Source: Dugong dugon
Lineage: Eukaryota > Chordata > Mammalia > Sirenia > Dugongidae
NCBI GenBank assembly: GCA_030035585.1
Contig: CM057462.1
Location: 146,114,734-146,178,733, forward strand
Direction of reading: 5' to 3'
DNA length: 64,000 bases
The notes beneath the pieces were generated by a model. The model saw only the letters and a list, made by a program, of their open reading frames with translations, did not search any database and was not told the origin of the DNA. How positions within the stretch are numbered: the stretch's first letter is position 1; each line of letters starts with the position of its first letter. Positions 46,660 to 58,670 of this stretch are shown in pieces. Both the position numbers and the translations under genes were made by a program.

Positions 46660-46764
46660 AGAAGCAGATTGCCAGGCCTTCTTCTATGGTGCTGCTGGGT
46701 GAGTTCTAACCATCAACCTTTAGGTTAGTCATCCAGCACAAACCATTGGCACCACTCAGGGACA
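46660..46764 (-). mobile_element. AfroSINE, head half (split)
   Basis: AAGCAGATTGCCAGGCCTTC to GGCACCACTCAGGGAC. Completes the SINE that starts at 46,250. Confidence 0.85.
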
Positions 46765-46778
46765 TTGATGCTCACTTT

Positions 46779-46984
46779 AAAAAAAAAAAATTGCCATCGA
46801 GTTGATTCCAACTCATAGCAACCCTACAGGACAGAGTAGAACTGCCCATAGGGTTTCCGAGGCTATACATCTTTATGGAAGCAGACTGACACATCATTCT
46901 ACTATGGAGCGACTGGTGGTGGTCTCGAACCGCTGACCTTTCAGTTAGTAGCCGAGTGCTTAACCACTGCACCACAAGGGCTCC
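46779..46984 (-). mobile_element. AfroSINE, long type, with TSD
   Basis: Minus strand: head GGAGCCCTTGTGGTGCAGTG, B-box-like GGTTCGAGACC, A-rich tail at 46,779-46,790. Near-perfect duplication TTGATGCTCACTT (46,765) and TTGATGCTTACTT (46,985). Confidence 0.95.
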
Positions 46985-46998
46985 TTGATGCTTACTTA

Positions 46999-47165
46999 AA
47001 CCAAAAATAACAAATCCATTGCCGTGAATCCATTCCGAATCTTAGCGACCCTATAGGACGGAGTAGAACTGACCCATAGGGTTTCCAAGGAACTCTGGTG
47101 TATTCGAACTGCCGACGTTTTGATTAGCAGCCAAATTCTTAACCACTGGGCCACCAGGGCTCCTT
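46999..47165 (-). mobile_element. AfroSINE, short type
   Basis: Minus strand: head GGAGCCCTGGTGGCCCAGTG, GTTCGAATACACC, tail GATTCACGGCAATGGATTTG. Confidence 0.95.
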
Positions 47166-47179
47166 TAGTAAGTCTACAA

Positions 47180-47530
47180 TTTCGGCGTGATCATAATGTA
47201 GTACATCAACTACCACATTTCAATCAAGTGAAAGAGAAAGTAGAAAGAGGGAAAGAGTGGTAGACAAGCAGACTGAGAGGAAGTATGAACCAGTTCATTC
47301 AGACATTATCCGAAGAACTATGAAAAGCCTTTGAAAGGTATACAGCAGATATGAGACAACAACAACAACAAAAAAAAAATCTACTTTGGCTGCTAGTCAA
47401 AGGTGTGATTAGAGGAGTTGGAAGGGTAGATTGGAGAAACCCGTGGCAGCTATTGAATACAGCATAGTAGACTGGACTTAAGTGAGGTTTTAGACTAGGG
47501 ACAGGGTGATAAAGATTGTATATGACAACT
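47180..47530 (-). mobile_element. L2-like ancient repeat, tentative
   Basis: AAAGAGTGGTAGACAAGCAG, GAAAAGCCTTTGAAAGGTAT and CTACTTTGGCTGCTAGTCAA recall the repeat at 21,985 with a CAA/A run inserted at 47,349-47,372. Confidence 0.5.
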
Positions 47531-48260
47531 GCTTGTTAAGTCATCTCGAACACCACAGTCTTGACACTAACAATACCACTAGTCAAAGAGGGGTGGTAAA
47601 TAATATGAAAATTTTAGCCTCTTATTAATACATTCCCAAATTTCTGGGTTTAGCCTTAGGTAAGCATTGCTAATTCTGTCAGATATAGGTGTGGTTAGCC
47701 AAACATCTTCAGAAGACTTCTTCTGTTCTTCTCTATAATTCAATTCAGAATTTAAAAAAAAAAAAAATGAACCAGGGATGCTTAAAAATAGCTTTCTTCA
47801 GAAACTTCAATTTTAGAGAAAGGTCCTTCAAACTCTCTGAACTAGGTATTTCATAAAGCAATAATACTAAAAATTTTTCTGATATAAGCGCCAATACTGG
47901 TACTCCTGGGATCCTTTTCTCTTGCCTACTACTGTGTGTTCTTTCCTCACCACCCCACATCCGAAGCATGTATCCTTGGCTTATAACATTTCCTGAAGGT
48001 CACCGAGCAACCCAAGGATTCCAGTTGCTATTGTTTTCCTCTTTACATATTTCAATGATCTATGAAACAAAGTCATAATTGTGAAACAATTTAGACAGTG
48101 AATGTGTTGTTTTCCTGCAGAATATTTTACCTGAATATTCTATGTTCGTGACTATCGTACTGCGCAAAGTGTAACAGATAATTGCTAATTTTCATTTTCA
48201 CTTTATTTATTAGATTTCTGTTATTTTGGGACAAAGGAAAGAGTTGGAGAGAAGAGACTG
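47531..48260. other. Unassigned stretch
   Basis: An A run lies at 47,754-47,767. No frame or family recognised. Confidence 0.4.
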
Positions 48261-48264
48261 CTCT

Positions 48265-48640
48265 GCTGGCAGCTTTCTTCCCTTCTAATACTTTGAACAT
48301 CATCACACCTGTGGTCTCATTATTGCCCTTGCCTGGAACTGGAGTTTCTTCCTTGCTGTGGTCGCCTGTCCAAATCATCAATGTATTCCTTAAGGCCAAC
48401 TCAAACCTTACAACTTCCATGAAGCCTTTCCAGATTCAGCCATCCAATCCATCCGTGCATTTAGGGAGTCTATCAACAGATATTTAAGGAGTACCTACTA
48501 TATTGATGGCCATATCTAATTATTTCCTCTACCTCCAGTACTCACTCACTCTCCTTTTAGCTCCTAAAAGTGCCATCTACACTACACTTTGGCGCTTAAC
48601 TTTCACTTGTCAAGTTGATTAGCTTTTCAAATGCATGTCC
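48265..48640 (+). mobile_element. L2 LINE 3' region
   Basis: TTGCCCTTGCCTGGAACTGG, CCATGAAGCCTTTCCAGATT and CCATATCTAATTATTTCCTC follow the L2 3' region in order. Diverged. Confidence 0.65.
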
Positions 48641-49097
48641 ATATCTTCACATTTAATCAGGTGGTTCCTTGATGATGTTTTCACAGCCAAAAGATATGAG
48701 GCAGGAGAGATTTTCAGTTTGAAGGACCATATTTTATTATGAGATTATCTCTTTCCTGCTTTTTTTATGCTAAAATATATTTTCCCTCTTAAATGCACTC
48801 ACTGGCCAAAATAAAACAGTTGGTAACCTTTGTCAGAATCTCATTTTTTTTTTCTCAAACTTACAGTCTATAAAATGTATGATCCTTTAAAACACTGATA
48901 AAGATAGTTACATTATACCTTCCTTCATTCCAAATAACTCCTATCAGAGGGCTTCACACACAAAAGAGGATCACCAATTATCTTAACTGGTTACATCATT
49001 TTTCTGTCTGTGAATTGCTCTAAGTAGAAATTGAATTGTTTGTACCACCCAGGGATAATGTATATATATGTGTACACTTACACACATACATATGTAT
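48641..49097. other. Unassigned stretch ending in a TA/CA-rich run
   Basis: Simple TA/CA sequence occurs at 49,056-49,096. Nothing else recognised. Confidence 0.4.
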
Positions 49098-49302
49098 AAA
49101 ACAAAACCCACTGCCCTCGAGTCGATTTCTACCCATAGGAACCCTACAAGGCAGAGTAGAATAACCCCATAGGGTTTCCACGGCTGTAAATCTTTATGGA
49201 AGCAGACTACCACATCTTCCTCCCTCAGAGCAGCTGGTAGGTTTGAACCACCAACCTTCCAGTAGACAGGCAAGCACTTAACCACTGTGTCACCAGGGCT
49301 CT
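49098..49302 (-). mobile_element. AfroSINE, long type
   Basis: Minus strand: head GAGAGCCCTGGTGACACAGT, GGTTCAAACCTACCAGCTGC, tail TCGACTCGAGGGCAGTGGGT. A short AT run (49,307-49,320) abuts the head. Confidence 0.95.
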
Positions 49303-49365
49303 CTCTCTATATATATATATGAATTATTTGGGTCAAGACTACAAAGGCCAAACCAACAGATCTAT

Positions 49366-49567
49366 TAAAAAAAAAAAATTGCCATAGAGTTGATTCATGG
49401 CAACCCCATATGAGCAGAACTGTGCTCCATAAGGTTCTCATGACTGATTTTTTTGGAAGTGCATCACCAGGTTTTTCTTCTGAAGCACCTCTGGATGAAC
49501 TCAAATCACCAACCTTCCAGTTAGCAGCTGAGCACATTAACCATTTATATCACCCAGGGACTCCCAG
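49366..49567 (-). mobile_element. AfroSINE, divergent type, with TSD
   Basis: Minus strand: GGGAGTCCCTGGGTGATATA, GATTTGAGTTCATCCAGAGG, tail GAATCAACTCTATGGCAATT. Duplication AACAGATCTAT (49,355) and AACAGATCCAT (49,568). Confidence 0.92.
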
Positions 49568-49569
49568 AA

Positions 49570-52010
49570 CAGATCCATAGACCTGGCTTAACCCAGTGAC
49601 GGTCAATTTGCAATCTCTGCACTGCACTGTCATACCTTTATTTGAACCCATTCTGTGATATAATTAGTTTTGCAAATTTTCTATGTGGTATTACTTCTTT
49701 TATTTTTATTTTTTCCTATTGGACAATATGGCATGTTGTTGAATCAGGAAAAAACATGTTTTTTTTTAGTTTTCTTGAGAAGAAATATTCAATATCCCTA
49801 CCCCCCAACATGTAAGGACATCATAGCAAGATGCTGAGCTTGTGCCTGGAGTTCTTTCTTTCTATTGATTAATGAGAAGTACTCCCAGTCACCTGCTTAC
49901 CTAGGAGTTAAGAAATAAAATAAATAAAATAGTTCCCTATACCTGGAAGACAAGTTGCATTTATTCTGCTTGGGATCACAATACCCAGTTATCATCATGC
50001 ATATGTGTAAACATAGTTTGCTGATTTTTCTCTCTTAAAAAAAAATTCCATAGCCAAAAAAATCAAGTCTTCCTTACGAATCAGGAAATTCTCATCATAG
50101 GGTGCACCTCTGAGAAGAAAAGTCAGGGCTCTGGCAATACAGTTATTGGCAGAAAATTGTCTGACTCTGATATACACACATCTGAAGCCATAGCTTAGAG
50201 GTTGAAGCCTTGCATCATTATTCCACACATACCAAACCGATTTGCTCATTTCTATAATCATTCACAGAGCACAGAAACTATCAGAGGGGAGTAAGTCCAG
50301 GAAGGCAAATTGTGCTCCTTATGACTATAAGGGATATAGTGCTCAGTGGAGTGGAATTACTTTTCCAGCAAAATAAATAAGAGGCCCCGAAATTTTTAAA
50401 CCCTCAAGTCATGAGTGATGTTTACATTTCTTGTTGGTTTCTAGTTTTACATCCAACATATGGTGAGTGAAAAAATATCCAAACCCTTTCCATAAATGAA
50501 AGGCAAAGGCTGTCATATGATAAAAGGTACCCACCCCAAGTAGTCTGGTGCTAGAGATTGTAACTCTGCCTTTTGTCATATCCATCTTTCTGAAGAGCAT
50601 GTTTTAAAACAGCATGCAAAATAATTCAACTAAAACCATTCCCTGTATAACTATTGTCTAATGATGTAAACAGCCTATTGCAGAAGAAATATAAAAGCTA
50701 ATATGACTTCAAAAATCAGGAACATCTCTTATGACTCTGAAATGAGCTTTCATTTTATGGATAAAGGATACATGGTGTGGCATTAATCAAGCTGGGACAA
50801 CTCAATGGGTGGCCACAAATAACTACTCACCATTGTTCTGTCAAAATAAGGCAGCAGAAATTGCCAATTTTTACTTATAAGAATTGCAGGGGAATTAGTT
50901 GATATTGACTGATCTTGGGTGTTGAGATGGTTGTTACTGCGTGTTAGGGTCAAGATCAAGAGGAAGGAGACGTACACTTATATGCCCAGCAACTTTAGGG
51001 GAAATGTTGCCCATCCCCAATTTTTAGGAGCAGGCATCTCTAGAAAGAAATGTTTAATTACTGCTCTATACTATACTTATTTTTTATATTAAAAATACTT
51101 TCAATGATTATTTATATCTCACATGTAAGAGCTATTTGAACAAATGCCTGTATTTTAATCACACAAGTTCAGAGTTCTGTGTTGTGTTTTTTTTTTTTGT
51201 TTTGTTTGTTTTTTTAATCTTCAGAGATATATGATGCTGGTGGGTTTCAAAGGTACAAACTAATCCTCACAGTTGGGGTGTTATTTGCCATCCAAAGAAC
51301 ATGAAATTAATGAGGTCAACTTTAAAGGGGCCAAATTTTCTTGAACTGGTTTGATTTGAGCAGAAGGGACTTGTTCTCATGTAGTCTTAAGACATTTTTA
51401 TCAGAGCTATTTAATTTTATGACACTGGGCCAAAGAGTTTACTGAAAGTTAGAATGGAAATCTCCTGACTTTATCTTTCTCTCTCTTCCTGCTTCTCTCT
51501 ATCACCCCATCTGTCTCTTGCTCTTATTCTCTCAGTATTGAAATTGATTATTTTATCTCATTTATAATTTACCTCCAGTCTTTTTTGTACTAGCACACTC
51601 ATATTTAAAAGATATTTGGAGATATAGAGAGAGTTTTGACTCTTGAAATCAGTATAAACACCAATATAAACTTTTGTACATTGTTTGTACATGTCCATTA
51701 GTTTCTGAAAGTTATTTTAGAAGCTCCTACTAAGTGCAGTTAAAAATTTCACCTCTCAGAATATGAAACAGCACACATATAAACAAAACAATTAATTCTG
51801 AATGAGGTATCAAAATACGGGCTTGAGTTTTATTTGCATAAATTTCAATTTGAATAGATTGTTTAATGTTTATGTTTAGTTCTTACCATTAATGTTGAGC
51901 TAGCTTCCCGTGGAGGTCTAAAGAAATGATTAATGAGAAAAAAACAGTGTAAACAAATATACATTTGTTAGGAATATTTTTATTACAACTACTAATAATA
52001 TTATTTGTTA
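49570..52010. other. Repeat-poor unassigned stretch
   Basis: About 2.4 kb without a recognised transposon. A T-rich run lies at 51,187-51,215. Frames up to 88 codons lack domains. Confidence 0.45.
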
Positions 52011-52015
52011 GCTTC

Positions 52016-52495
52016 TTAACTTATGTGGAGTCCACTGCAACTCATGGTGATTTTATGTAGAACATAATGAAAGATTGCCCAGTTCTGCATCATTTTCACA
52101 ATTGCCAGCATGTCTGAGTTCATCATTGCATCTTTTGTGCCAAATGATCTCACCAAGGGTCTTGCCATGCCCTCATTGGCCCTCTACTTTACCAAACATG
52201 ATGTACTCCTCTAACAATTGATCCCTCCTCATGACATGTCTAAAGCAAGTGAGTTGGATAATGTGCTGTTGTGATCCACAAGGATTTCATTGGCTAAATT
52301 TTGGAAGTAGATCACCAGGCCTTTCTTCTTAGTCTGTCTTAGTCTGGAAGCTCCACTGAAACCTGTCCACCATGAGTGATCCTGCTGGTATTTGACATAC
52401 TGGTGGCATAGCTTCCAGCATCACAGAAACGTTCAAGTAACTACAGTACTGTAAACTGACAGATGGGTGATGGGATGATAAAAGTACACCATCAT
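52016..52495 (-). mobile_element. Internally deleted RTE
   Basis: The left part matches the RTE 3' end in reverse (CATGATGTACTCCTCTAACA, ATCCCTCCTCATGACATGTC). At about 52,263 it switches to the 5' UTR (TAGTCTGTCTTAGTCTGGAA, GTGGCATAGCTTCCAGCATC). The whole ORF is missing. A non-autonomous derivative. Confidence 0.85.
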
Positions 52496-52581
52496 AATCA
52501 TGGCATGTCACTGACCATGCTTTGTTCCTTGCCTATAAGTCTTCTACTGTTAAAATTAACAGAAAGTTTTTTGACAACAAC

Positions 52582-53092
52582 TGTTATGGATTGAATTGTG
52601 CCCCCTCAAAAATGTGTGTCAACTTGGGTAGGCCATGTTGTCCAATATTGTGTGGTTGTCCTCCATTTTGTGATGTGATATAATTACCCTATGTGTTGTG
52701 AATCCTAACCTCTATAATGTTAATGAGGCAGGATTAGACACAGTTATGCTAATGAGACAGGATACAATCTACAAAATTAGGTTGTATCTTGAGTCAGTCT
52801 CTTTTGAAATATAAAAGAGAGAAGGGAGCAGAGAGGACTGGGAATTCCTACCACCAAAAAAGCAGGGCACATCATTTGGACTGGGGTCCCTGCACTTAGA
52901 AACTCCTAGACCCAGGGGAAGATTGATGACAAGGACCTTTCCCTAGAGCCAACAGAGAGGGAAAGCCTTCCCCTGAAGCTGGCATCCTGAATTTGGACTT
53001 CTAGCCTTCTAAACTGAGAGAGAAAAATTTCTGTTTGTTAAAACTATCCACTTGTGGTATTTGTGTTATAGCAGCACTAGATAACTAAGACA
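52582..53092 (+). mobile_element. 5' LTR of MaLR-like provirus
   Basis: Begins TGTTATGGATTGAATTGTGC and ends GATAACTAAGACA. Carries a TATAAAAGAGAGAAG-type block (ATATAAAAGAGAGAAGGGAG near 52,810) that may have been the promoter. The sister LTR is at 54,564; the two differ noticeably, so the insertion is old. Confidence 0.9.
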
Positions 53093-54563
53093 GAATTTAG
53101 TACCAGGAGAGTGGGGTTCTGCTCTAACAGATACCTAAAATATGGAAGCAGATTTGAAACTGTGAATGGGTAGAGACTGGAAGAGTTTTAAAGGGCTTGG
53201 TAGTAAAAGCATAGGCCCAGAGGCACAACGGTTAAGAGCTACTACTGCTAACATAAAGGCTGGCGGTTCAAATCCACCAACTGCTCCTTGGAAACCCTAT
53301 GGGGCAGTTCTATTCTGTCCTATAGGGTCACTGTGAGTTAGAACCGACTTGATGGCAATGGGTTTGTTTTTTGATTTTTTTTTTAATAGTAAAAGCCTAG
53401 AATGTCTTGAAGATACTATTGGTGGAATTATGGACATCAAAAACAATTCTGGAGAGGGCTCAGAAAGAAGTGAGGAGAGCTGTAACACCAGAGATGGTAC
53501 AGACAATGACAAGCAACAGCAAGAAAGTGGCAGCAGTAGAACCAGGAGACTGGAGCGAGACAGCGCAGGAGCCAACCCAAGAGCAAGAGAGCTGAGTGCC
53601 TTTGGGAAGGTGGCTTCTTGGTGGAGTGGGGTGCCTCCTGGTCCTTATCAATGGCATTAGGCTTGCTGACCAATGGAGTGAGTGAGAGAGCTGAATGCCT
53701 TCTGGCTGAGGTTTACTACTGGAGCAGGTGCCGCAGGCACTTATCAGTAGAGCTAAAGAGCTTTGGAACACTTGCCAGAGCAGGGCAGAGATTGGACCAG
53801 CCCAAGAGGCCTAAGGGTGGAGAGGTCAAGGAACCAGGAAGCTGAAGCTGAAGAGACAAGGAGCACAGGAAGTAGAGGTGCTTTGATCTCAAAAGGTAGA
53901 ACTACAGCCTCCTAGGTTTCAGAGTCAAATCTCCACCAACTTGGTTCCAGAATGTGTGGCTGCCTTTCATGAGTGCCAGTGGGATGGGGCCAGATCAGCT
54001 GCCCAAAGCTGGTGGGGCAGGGCTGCCATGCCCAAAGGGCAGAAGAACAGGGCTTACCAGGAATGAGAGGGTAGGGTGGTACCTCAGACAGACCAGGAGA
54101 ATTCAGCTGTCCAAACCAAGGGAGCAGAGTTGTCATCCCAGTGGGCCTGGAAGATGGAGCTGAAGCCCACAGCAAGGAGCCTTCACCCATAATTTGGAGA
54201 CTGTGGCCAACACCCAGAGTCTGGAGGGCAGGTCCATTGCCTAAGTGGTCTCAGAGAACAGAGGATTATTTTCAAGCCTTGAAAGCTAATGTAGTGTGTC
54301 CTGCTGATTTCTTTGGTGCCTGTTATCCCTTCTTTTCCTCTGGTTTTTCCCATTTGTAATAGAAATGTATACGTTATACCTGTTCTACCATTATACTTTG
54401 GAAGCAGATAAGCTTGTATTCCAGATTTCACAGATGAAGAGGAATTTTTCCTCAGGAAGGAATTTGGACATAAAGCTGACTTAAGACTTCAGCGATAATA
54501 TGATTGGGTGAATGTGCTTTACACATGGTAAGGACATGAATTTTGGGCATCTAAAGGGTGGAA
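53093..54563 (+). pseudogene. Internal region of MaLR-like provirus (non-coding)
   Basis: Starts GAATTTAGTACCAGGAGAGT, which resembles the start of MaLR internal sequences, and ends in the purine-rich AAAGGGTGGAA just before the 3' LTR, as expected for the second-strand priming site. Only 1.5 kb and without a gag or pol frame I can recognise, so it was probably a non-autonomous element. An AfroSINE is inserted at 53,211. Confidence 0.75.
53211..53386 (+). mobile_element. AfroSINE, short type, with perfect TSD
   Basis: GAGGCACAACGGTTAAGAGC head, GGCGGTTCAAATCCACCAAC, tail GAACCGACTTGATGGCAATG. The perfect duplication TAGTAAAAGC lies at 53,201-53,210 and 53,387-53,396. Confidence 0.96.
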
Positions 54564-55099
54564 TGTTATGGATTGAACTGTGTCCCCCAAAAATGTGTGT
54601 CAACTTGGCTAGGCCATGATTCCCAGTATTGTATGATTGTCCTCTATTTTGTGATCTGATGTAATTACCCTATGTGTTGTACATCCTAACCTCTATGTTG
54701 TTAATCCCCCACTCATCTGTCAGTTTGTTGTACTGTAGGGGCCTGTGTGTTGCTGTGATGCTAGAAGCTATGCCACTGGTATTCAAATATCAGCAGGGTC
54801 ACCCATATGGACAGGTCTCTGCAGAGCTCCCAGACTAAGACAGACTAGGAAGAAGGACCTGGCAGTCTACTTCTGAGAAAAATTAGCCAGTGAAAACCCT
54901 ATGAATAGCAGTGGAACATTGTCTGATATAGTGCCTGCCAAAGAACTCCTCAGGTTGGAAGGCACTCAGAGCTGCCTCCTCAAAGTAGAGTCAACTTTAA
55001 TGATGTGGCTGGAGTCAAGCTTTCAGAACCTTCATTTGCTGATGTGGCACTACTCAAAATGAGAAGAAACAGCTGCAAACATCCATTAATAATAGGAAC

Positions 55100-55881
55100 A
55101 TGGAATGTACAAAGTATGAATCTAGGAAAATTGGAAATCACCAAAAAAATGAAATTGAATGCATAGACATTGACATCCTAAGCATTAGTGAGCTGAAATG
55201 GATGGGTATTAGCCATTTTGAATCATACAGTCATATGGTCTACTGTGTTGGGAATGACAAATTGAAGATGAATGGTGTCACATTCATCATCAAAAATAAT
55301 ATTTCAAGACCTATCCTGTCAGTGATAGGATAATATCTATACACCTACAAAGAAGACCAATTAATACAACTATTACTCAAATTTACACACCAACCACTAA
55401 GGCCAAATATGAAGAATTTGAAGATTTTTAGCAACTTCTGCAGTCTGGAATTGATCAAACATGCAATCAAGATGCATTGATAACTACTGGTGATTGGAAT
55501 CCAAAAGTTGGAAACAAAGAAGAAGGATTGGTAGTTGGAAAATGTGCCCTTGGTGATAGAAACAACGCTGGAGATTACATGATAGAATTTTATAAGACTA
55601 ACGACTCCTTCATTGCAAATACCATTTTTCAACAATATAAATGGTGACTATACACGTGGACTTCGCCAGTTGGCATACACAGGAATCAAATTGACTACAT
55701 CTGTGGAAAGAGATGATGGAAAAGTTCAATATCATCAGTCAGAACAAGGCCAGGGGCCAGCTGTGGAACAGATCATCAATTGCTCATCTTCAGTTTAAAG
55801 TTGAAGCTGAAGAAAATTAAAATAGGTCCATGAGAGCTAAAGTACAACCTTGAGTATATCCCACCTGAATTTAAACACTAT

Positions 55882-55921
<40 letters not shown>

Positions 55922-58074
55922 TATATTTTATTGTACTTCAGGTGAAAGCTTACAGAGCAAATAGTTTCTCATGAAATAGTAGTACACATGTTGTTTTTTT
56001 TGACATTGGTTAACAACCCCACAACGTATTAAGCCTCTAAATTCTCAACCTTTTTTTTGATGAAAATTACAGATGGCCAAAGATACACCGTTTCAAAATT
56101 TTCTACATTCACAGTTCAGTGACATTGACTACGCTCTTCCAACTGTGCTGTTATTCTCACTTAAGATGAAGGCTTACAGAACAAAATAGTTTTTCATTTA
56201 ACAGTTACTACACATGTTGCCCTATGACAATGGTTAACAATCTCACATAAACACTATTCTTAAGAATAGATTTCACGCATTGAACACTGATGACCAAAGA
56301 CTACACGAGTTGTGGAAGGACATCATACATGAAGAAAGCAAGAGGTCATTAAAAAATACAGGAAAGAAAGAAAATATTAAAATGTGTGTCAGAAGAGACT
56401 CTGAAACTTGCTCTTGAATGGCAAGTAGCTAAAGAAAATGGAAGAAATGATGAAGTAAAAGAGCTTAACAGAAGATTTCAAAGTGTAGCTTGAGAAGACA
56501 AAGTAAAGTAGTATAATGAAATGTGCAAAGATCTGGAGTTAGAAAACCAAAAGAGAAGAATATGCTTGGCATTTCTCCAACTGAAAAAAATGAAGAAAAA
56601 ATTCAAGTCTTGAGTTGCAATATTGAGGGACTGTATGGGGAAAATACTAAAAGATGCAGGAAGCATCAAAAGAAGGTGGAAGGAATACACAGAGTCACTG
56701 TACCAAAAGGAATTGGTCGACATTCAACCATTTCAGAAGGTAGCATATGGTCAGGAACCTATGGTACTGAAGAAATAGGTTGAAGCTGCACTGAAAACCA
56801 TGGCAAAAAACTAAGCTCCAGGAATTGATGGAATACCAGTTGAGATGTTTCAACATACAGTTGCAGCGCTGAAAGTGCCCACTCATCTATGAGCTCTTTG
56901 GAAGAAATTTGGAAGACAGCTACCTGGCCAAACTACTGGCAGAGATCTGTATTTGTACCCATTCCAAAAAGTGGTGGTCCAACAGAATGCAGGAATTATC
57001 AAACAATATCAATAATATTTCACACAAGTAAAATTTTGCTGAAGATCATTCAAAAACATTTGCAACAGTACATTGACAGGTAACTGCCAGAAATTCAAGC
57101 CAGATTCAGAAAAGGATGTGGAATGAGGGATATCATTGCTGATGTCAGATGGATTGTGACTGAAAGCAGAGAATACCAGAAAGATGTTTATCTGTGGTTT
57201 ACAGACTATGCAAAGGCATTCGACTGTGAGGATCATAACAAATTATGGATAACATTGCAAAGAATGGGAATTCCAGGACACTTAATTGTGCTCGTGAGGA
57301 ACCTGTACACAGATCAAGAGGTAGTCGTTCAAACAGAACAAAGGGAAACTATGTGGTTTAAAGTCAAGAAAGGTGTCCGTCAGGGTTGTATCATTTCACC
57401 ATACCTGTTCAATCTGTATGCTGAGAAAATAATCTGAGAAGCTGGACTGTATGAAGAAGAACATGGCATCAGGATTGGAGGAAGACTCATTAACAACCTA
57501 CTTTATGTATATGACACAACCTTGTTTGCTGAAAGTGAAGAGGACTTGAAGAACTTACTGATGATGGTCAAAGACCACAGCTTTCAGTATGGATTACACC
57601 TCAATATAAAGAACACAAAAAATCCTCACAACTGGACCAATAAGCAACATTGTGATAAATGGAGAAAAAACTGAATTTGTCAGGGATTTCATTTTACTTG
57701 GATCCACCATGAACACCCATGGAAGTAGCAGTCAAGAAATCAAGCAATGCATTGCATTGGGCAAATCTGCTGCAAAAGATCTCTTTAAAGAGTTAAAAAG
57801 CAAAGATGTCACTTTGAGAACTAAAGTGCTCCTGACCCAAGCCATGGTGTTTTCAGTCGACTCATATGCATGTGAAAGCTGGACAATGAATAAGGAAGAC
57901 CAAAGAATTGACGCCTTCAAATCATGGTGTTGGCGAAGAACATTGAATATACTATCGACTGCCAGAAGAATGAACGAATCTGTCTCAGAAGAAGTACAGC
58001 CAGAATGCTCATTAGAAGCAAGGATGCTGAGTCTTCGTCTCACATACTTTGGACATGTTATCAGGAGGGTCTAG
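55100..58074 (+). pseudogene. RTE ORF: endonuclease plus reverse transcriptase, decayed
   Basis: The endonuclease begins near 55,100 (frame 55100-55333, ISELKWMGISHFE). GTGATTGGAATCC at about 55,490 gives the GDWN motif, and GGAACAGATCATCAATTGCT near 55,767 gives GTDHQLL, so the endonuclease catalytic pieces are readable, but frameshifts separate them. The palm (57123-57437) holds TDYAKAFDCEDH and VRQGCIISPYLFNLYAE. Its catalytic box near 57,504 reads YVYD in place of YADD. The thumb-side frame is 57652-58074. An L1 fragment splits the ORF. Dead. Confidence 0.88.
55886..56247 (-). mobile_element. Chimeric L1 3' fragment inside the RTE, with TSD
   Basis: After a T run of about 33 bases it reads L1 3' end sequence in reverse (TTTATTGTACTTCAGGTGAA, TTAACAACCCCACAACG), then AAGCCTCTAAATTCTCAACC and a second T run, a different L1 3' type (TACACCGTTTCAAAATTTTC, GTTCAGTGACATTGACTACG), then a third L1 3' block. 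One duplication, TAAACACTATTCTT, flanks the whole insert (55,872-55,885 and 56,248-56,261). Confidence 0.93.
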
Positions 58075-58670
58075 TCCCTGAAGAAGGACATCATGCTTGG
58101 TAAAGTAGAAGGTCAGCGAAAAAGAGGAAGACCCTCAACGAGATGGATTGACACCGTGGCCGCAATAATGGGCCCAAGCTTAACAACTATTGTGAGGGTG
58201 GCGCAGGACCAGGCAGTATTCCATTCTGTTATACATAGAGTTGCTACAGTCAGAACCGACTGGACAGCACCAAAGAACATGGTGTTAATGAGGCAGGATT
58301 AATAGCAGTTATGTTAAAGAGGTAGGATATAATCTACTGGATTAGGTTGTATTTTGAGTCAATCTCTTTTGAAATATAAAAGAGAGAAGCACATAGAGAG
58401 GAGTGGGACCTCCTACCACCAAGAAAGAAGATATGGGAGCAGAGGCATCCTTTGGACCCAGGATCCCTGTACTGAGGAACTCCCAGACCCAGGATAAGAT
58501 TAATGACAATGACCTTCCCCCAGAGCCGACAGAGAGAGAAAGTCTTCCTCTGGAGCTGCTGCCCTGAATTTGGACTTCTAGCCTCCTAAACTGAGAAATA
58601 ATAAATTTCTATTTGTTAAAACTGCCCACTTGTGGTATTTCTGTTATAGCAGCACTGGATAACTAAGACA

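Larger units (their letters stand above)
54706..58282 (+). mobile_element. Full-length RTE inside the 3' LTR
   Basis: Starts in the RTE 5' UTR (CATCTGTCAGTTTGTTGTAC) and ends CTGGACAGCACCAAAGAACA. Target-site duplication TGTTAAT at 54,699-54,705 and 58,283-58,289. Without the L1 fragment it is about 3.2 kb, like the copy at 12,433. Confidence 0.93.
54564..58670 (+). mobile_element. 3' LTR of MaLR-like provirus, split by an RTE
   Basis: LTR sequence covers 54,564-54,705 and 58,283-58,670. It starts TGTTATGGATTGAACTGTGT and ends GATAACTAAGACA. The 5 bases before the 5' LTR (ACAAC) and after this one (TCTAC) do not match, so the original duplication has been lost or the provirus rearranged. Confidence 0.88.

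Noticed and set aside
55886..55919. A long T run as a transcription terminator
   Set aside because: It is the reversed poly(A) tail of an L1 insertion, confirmed by the flanking duplication.
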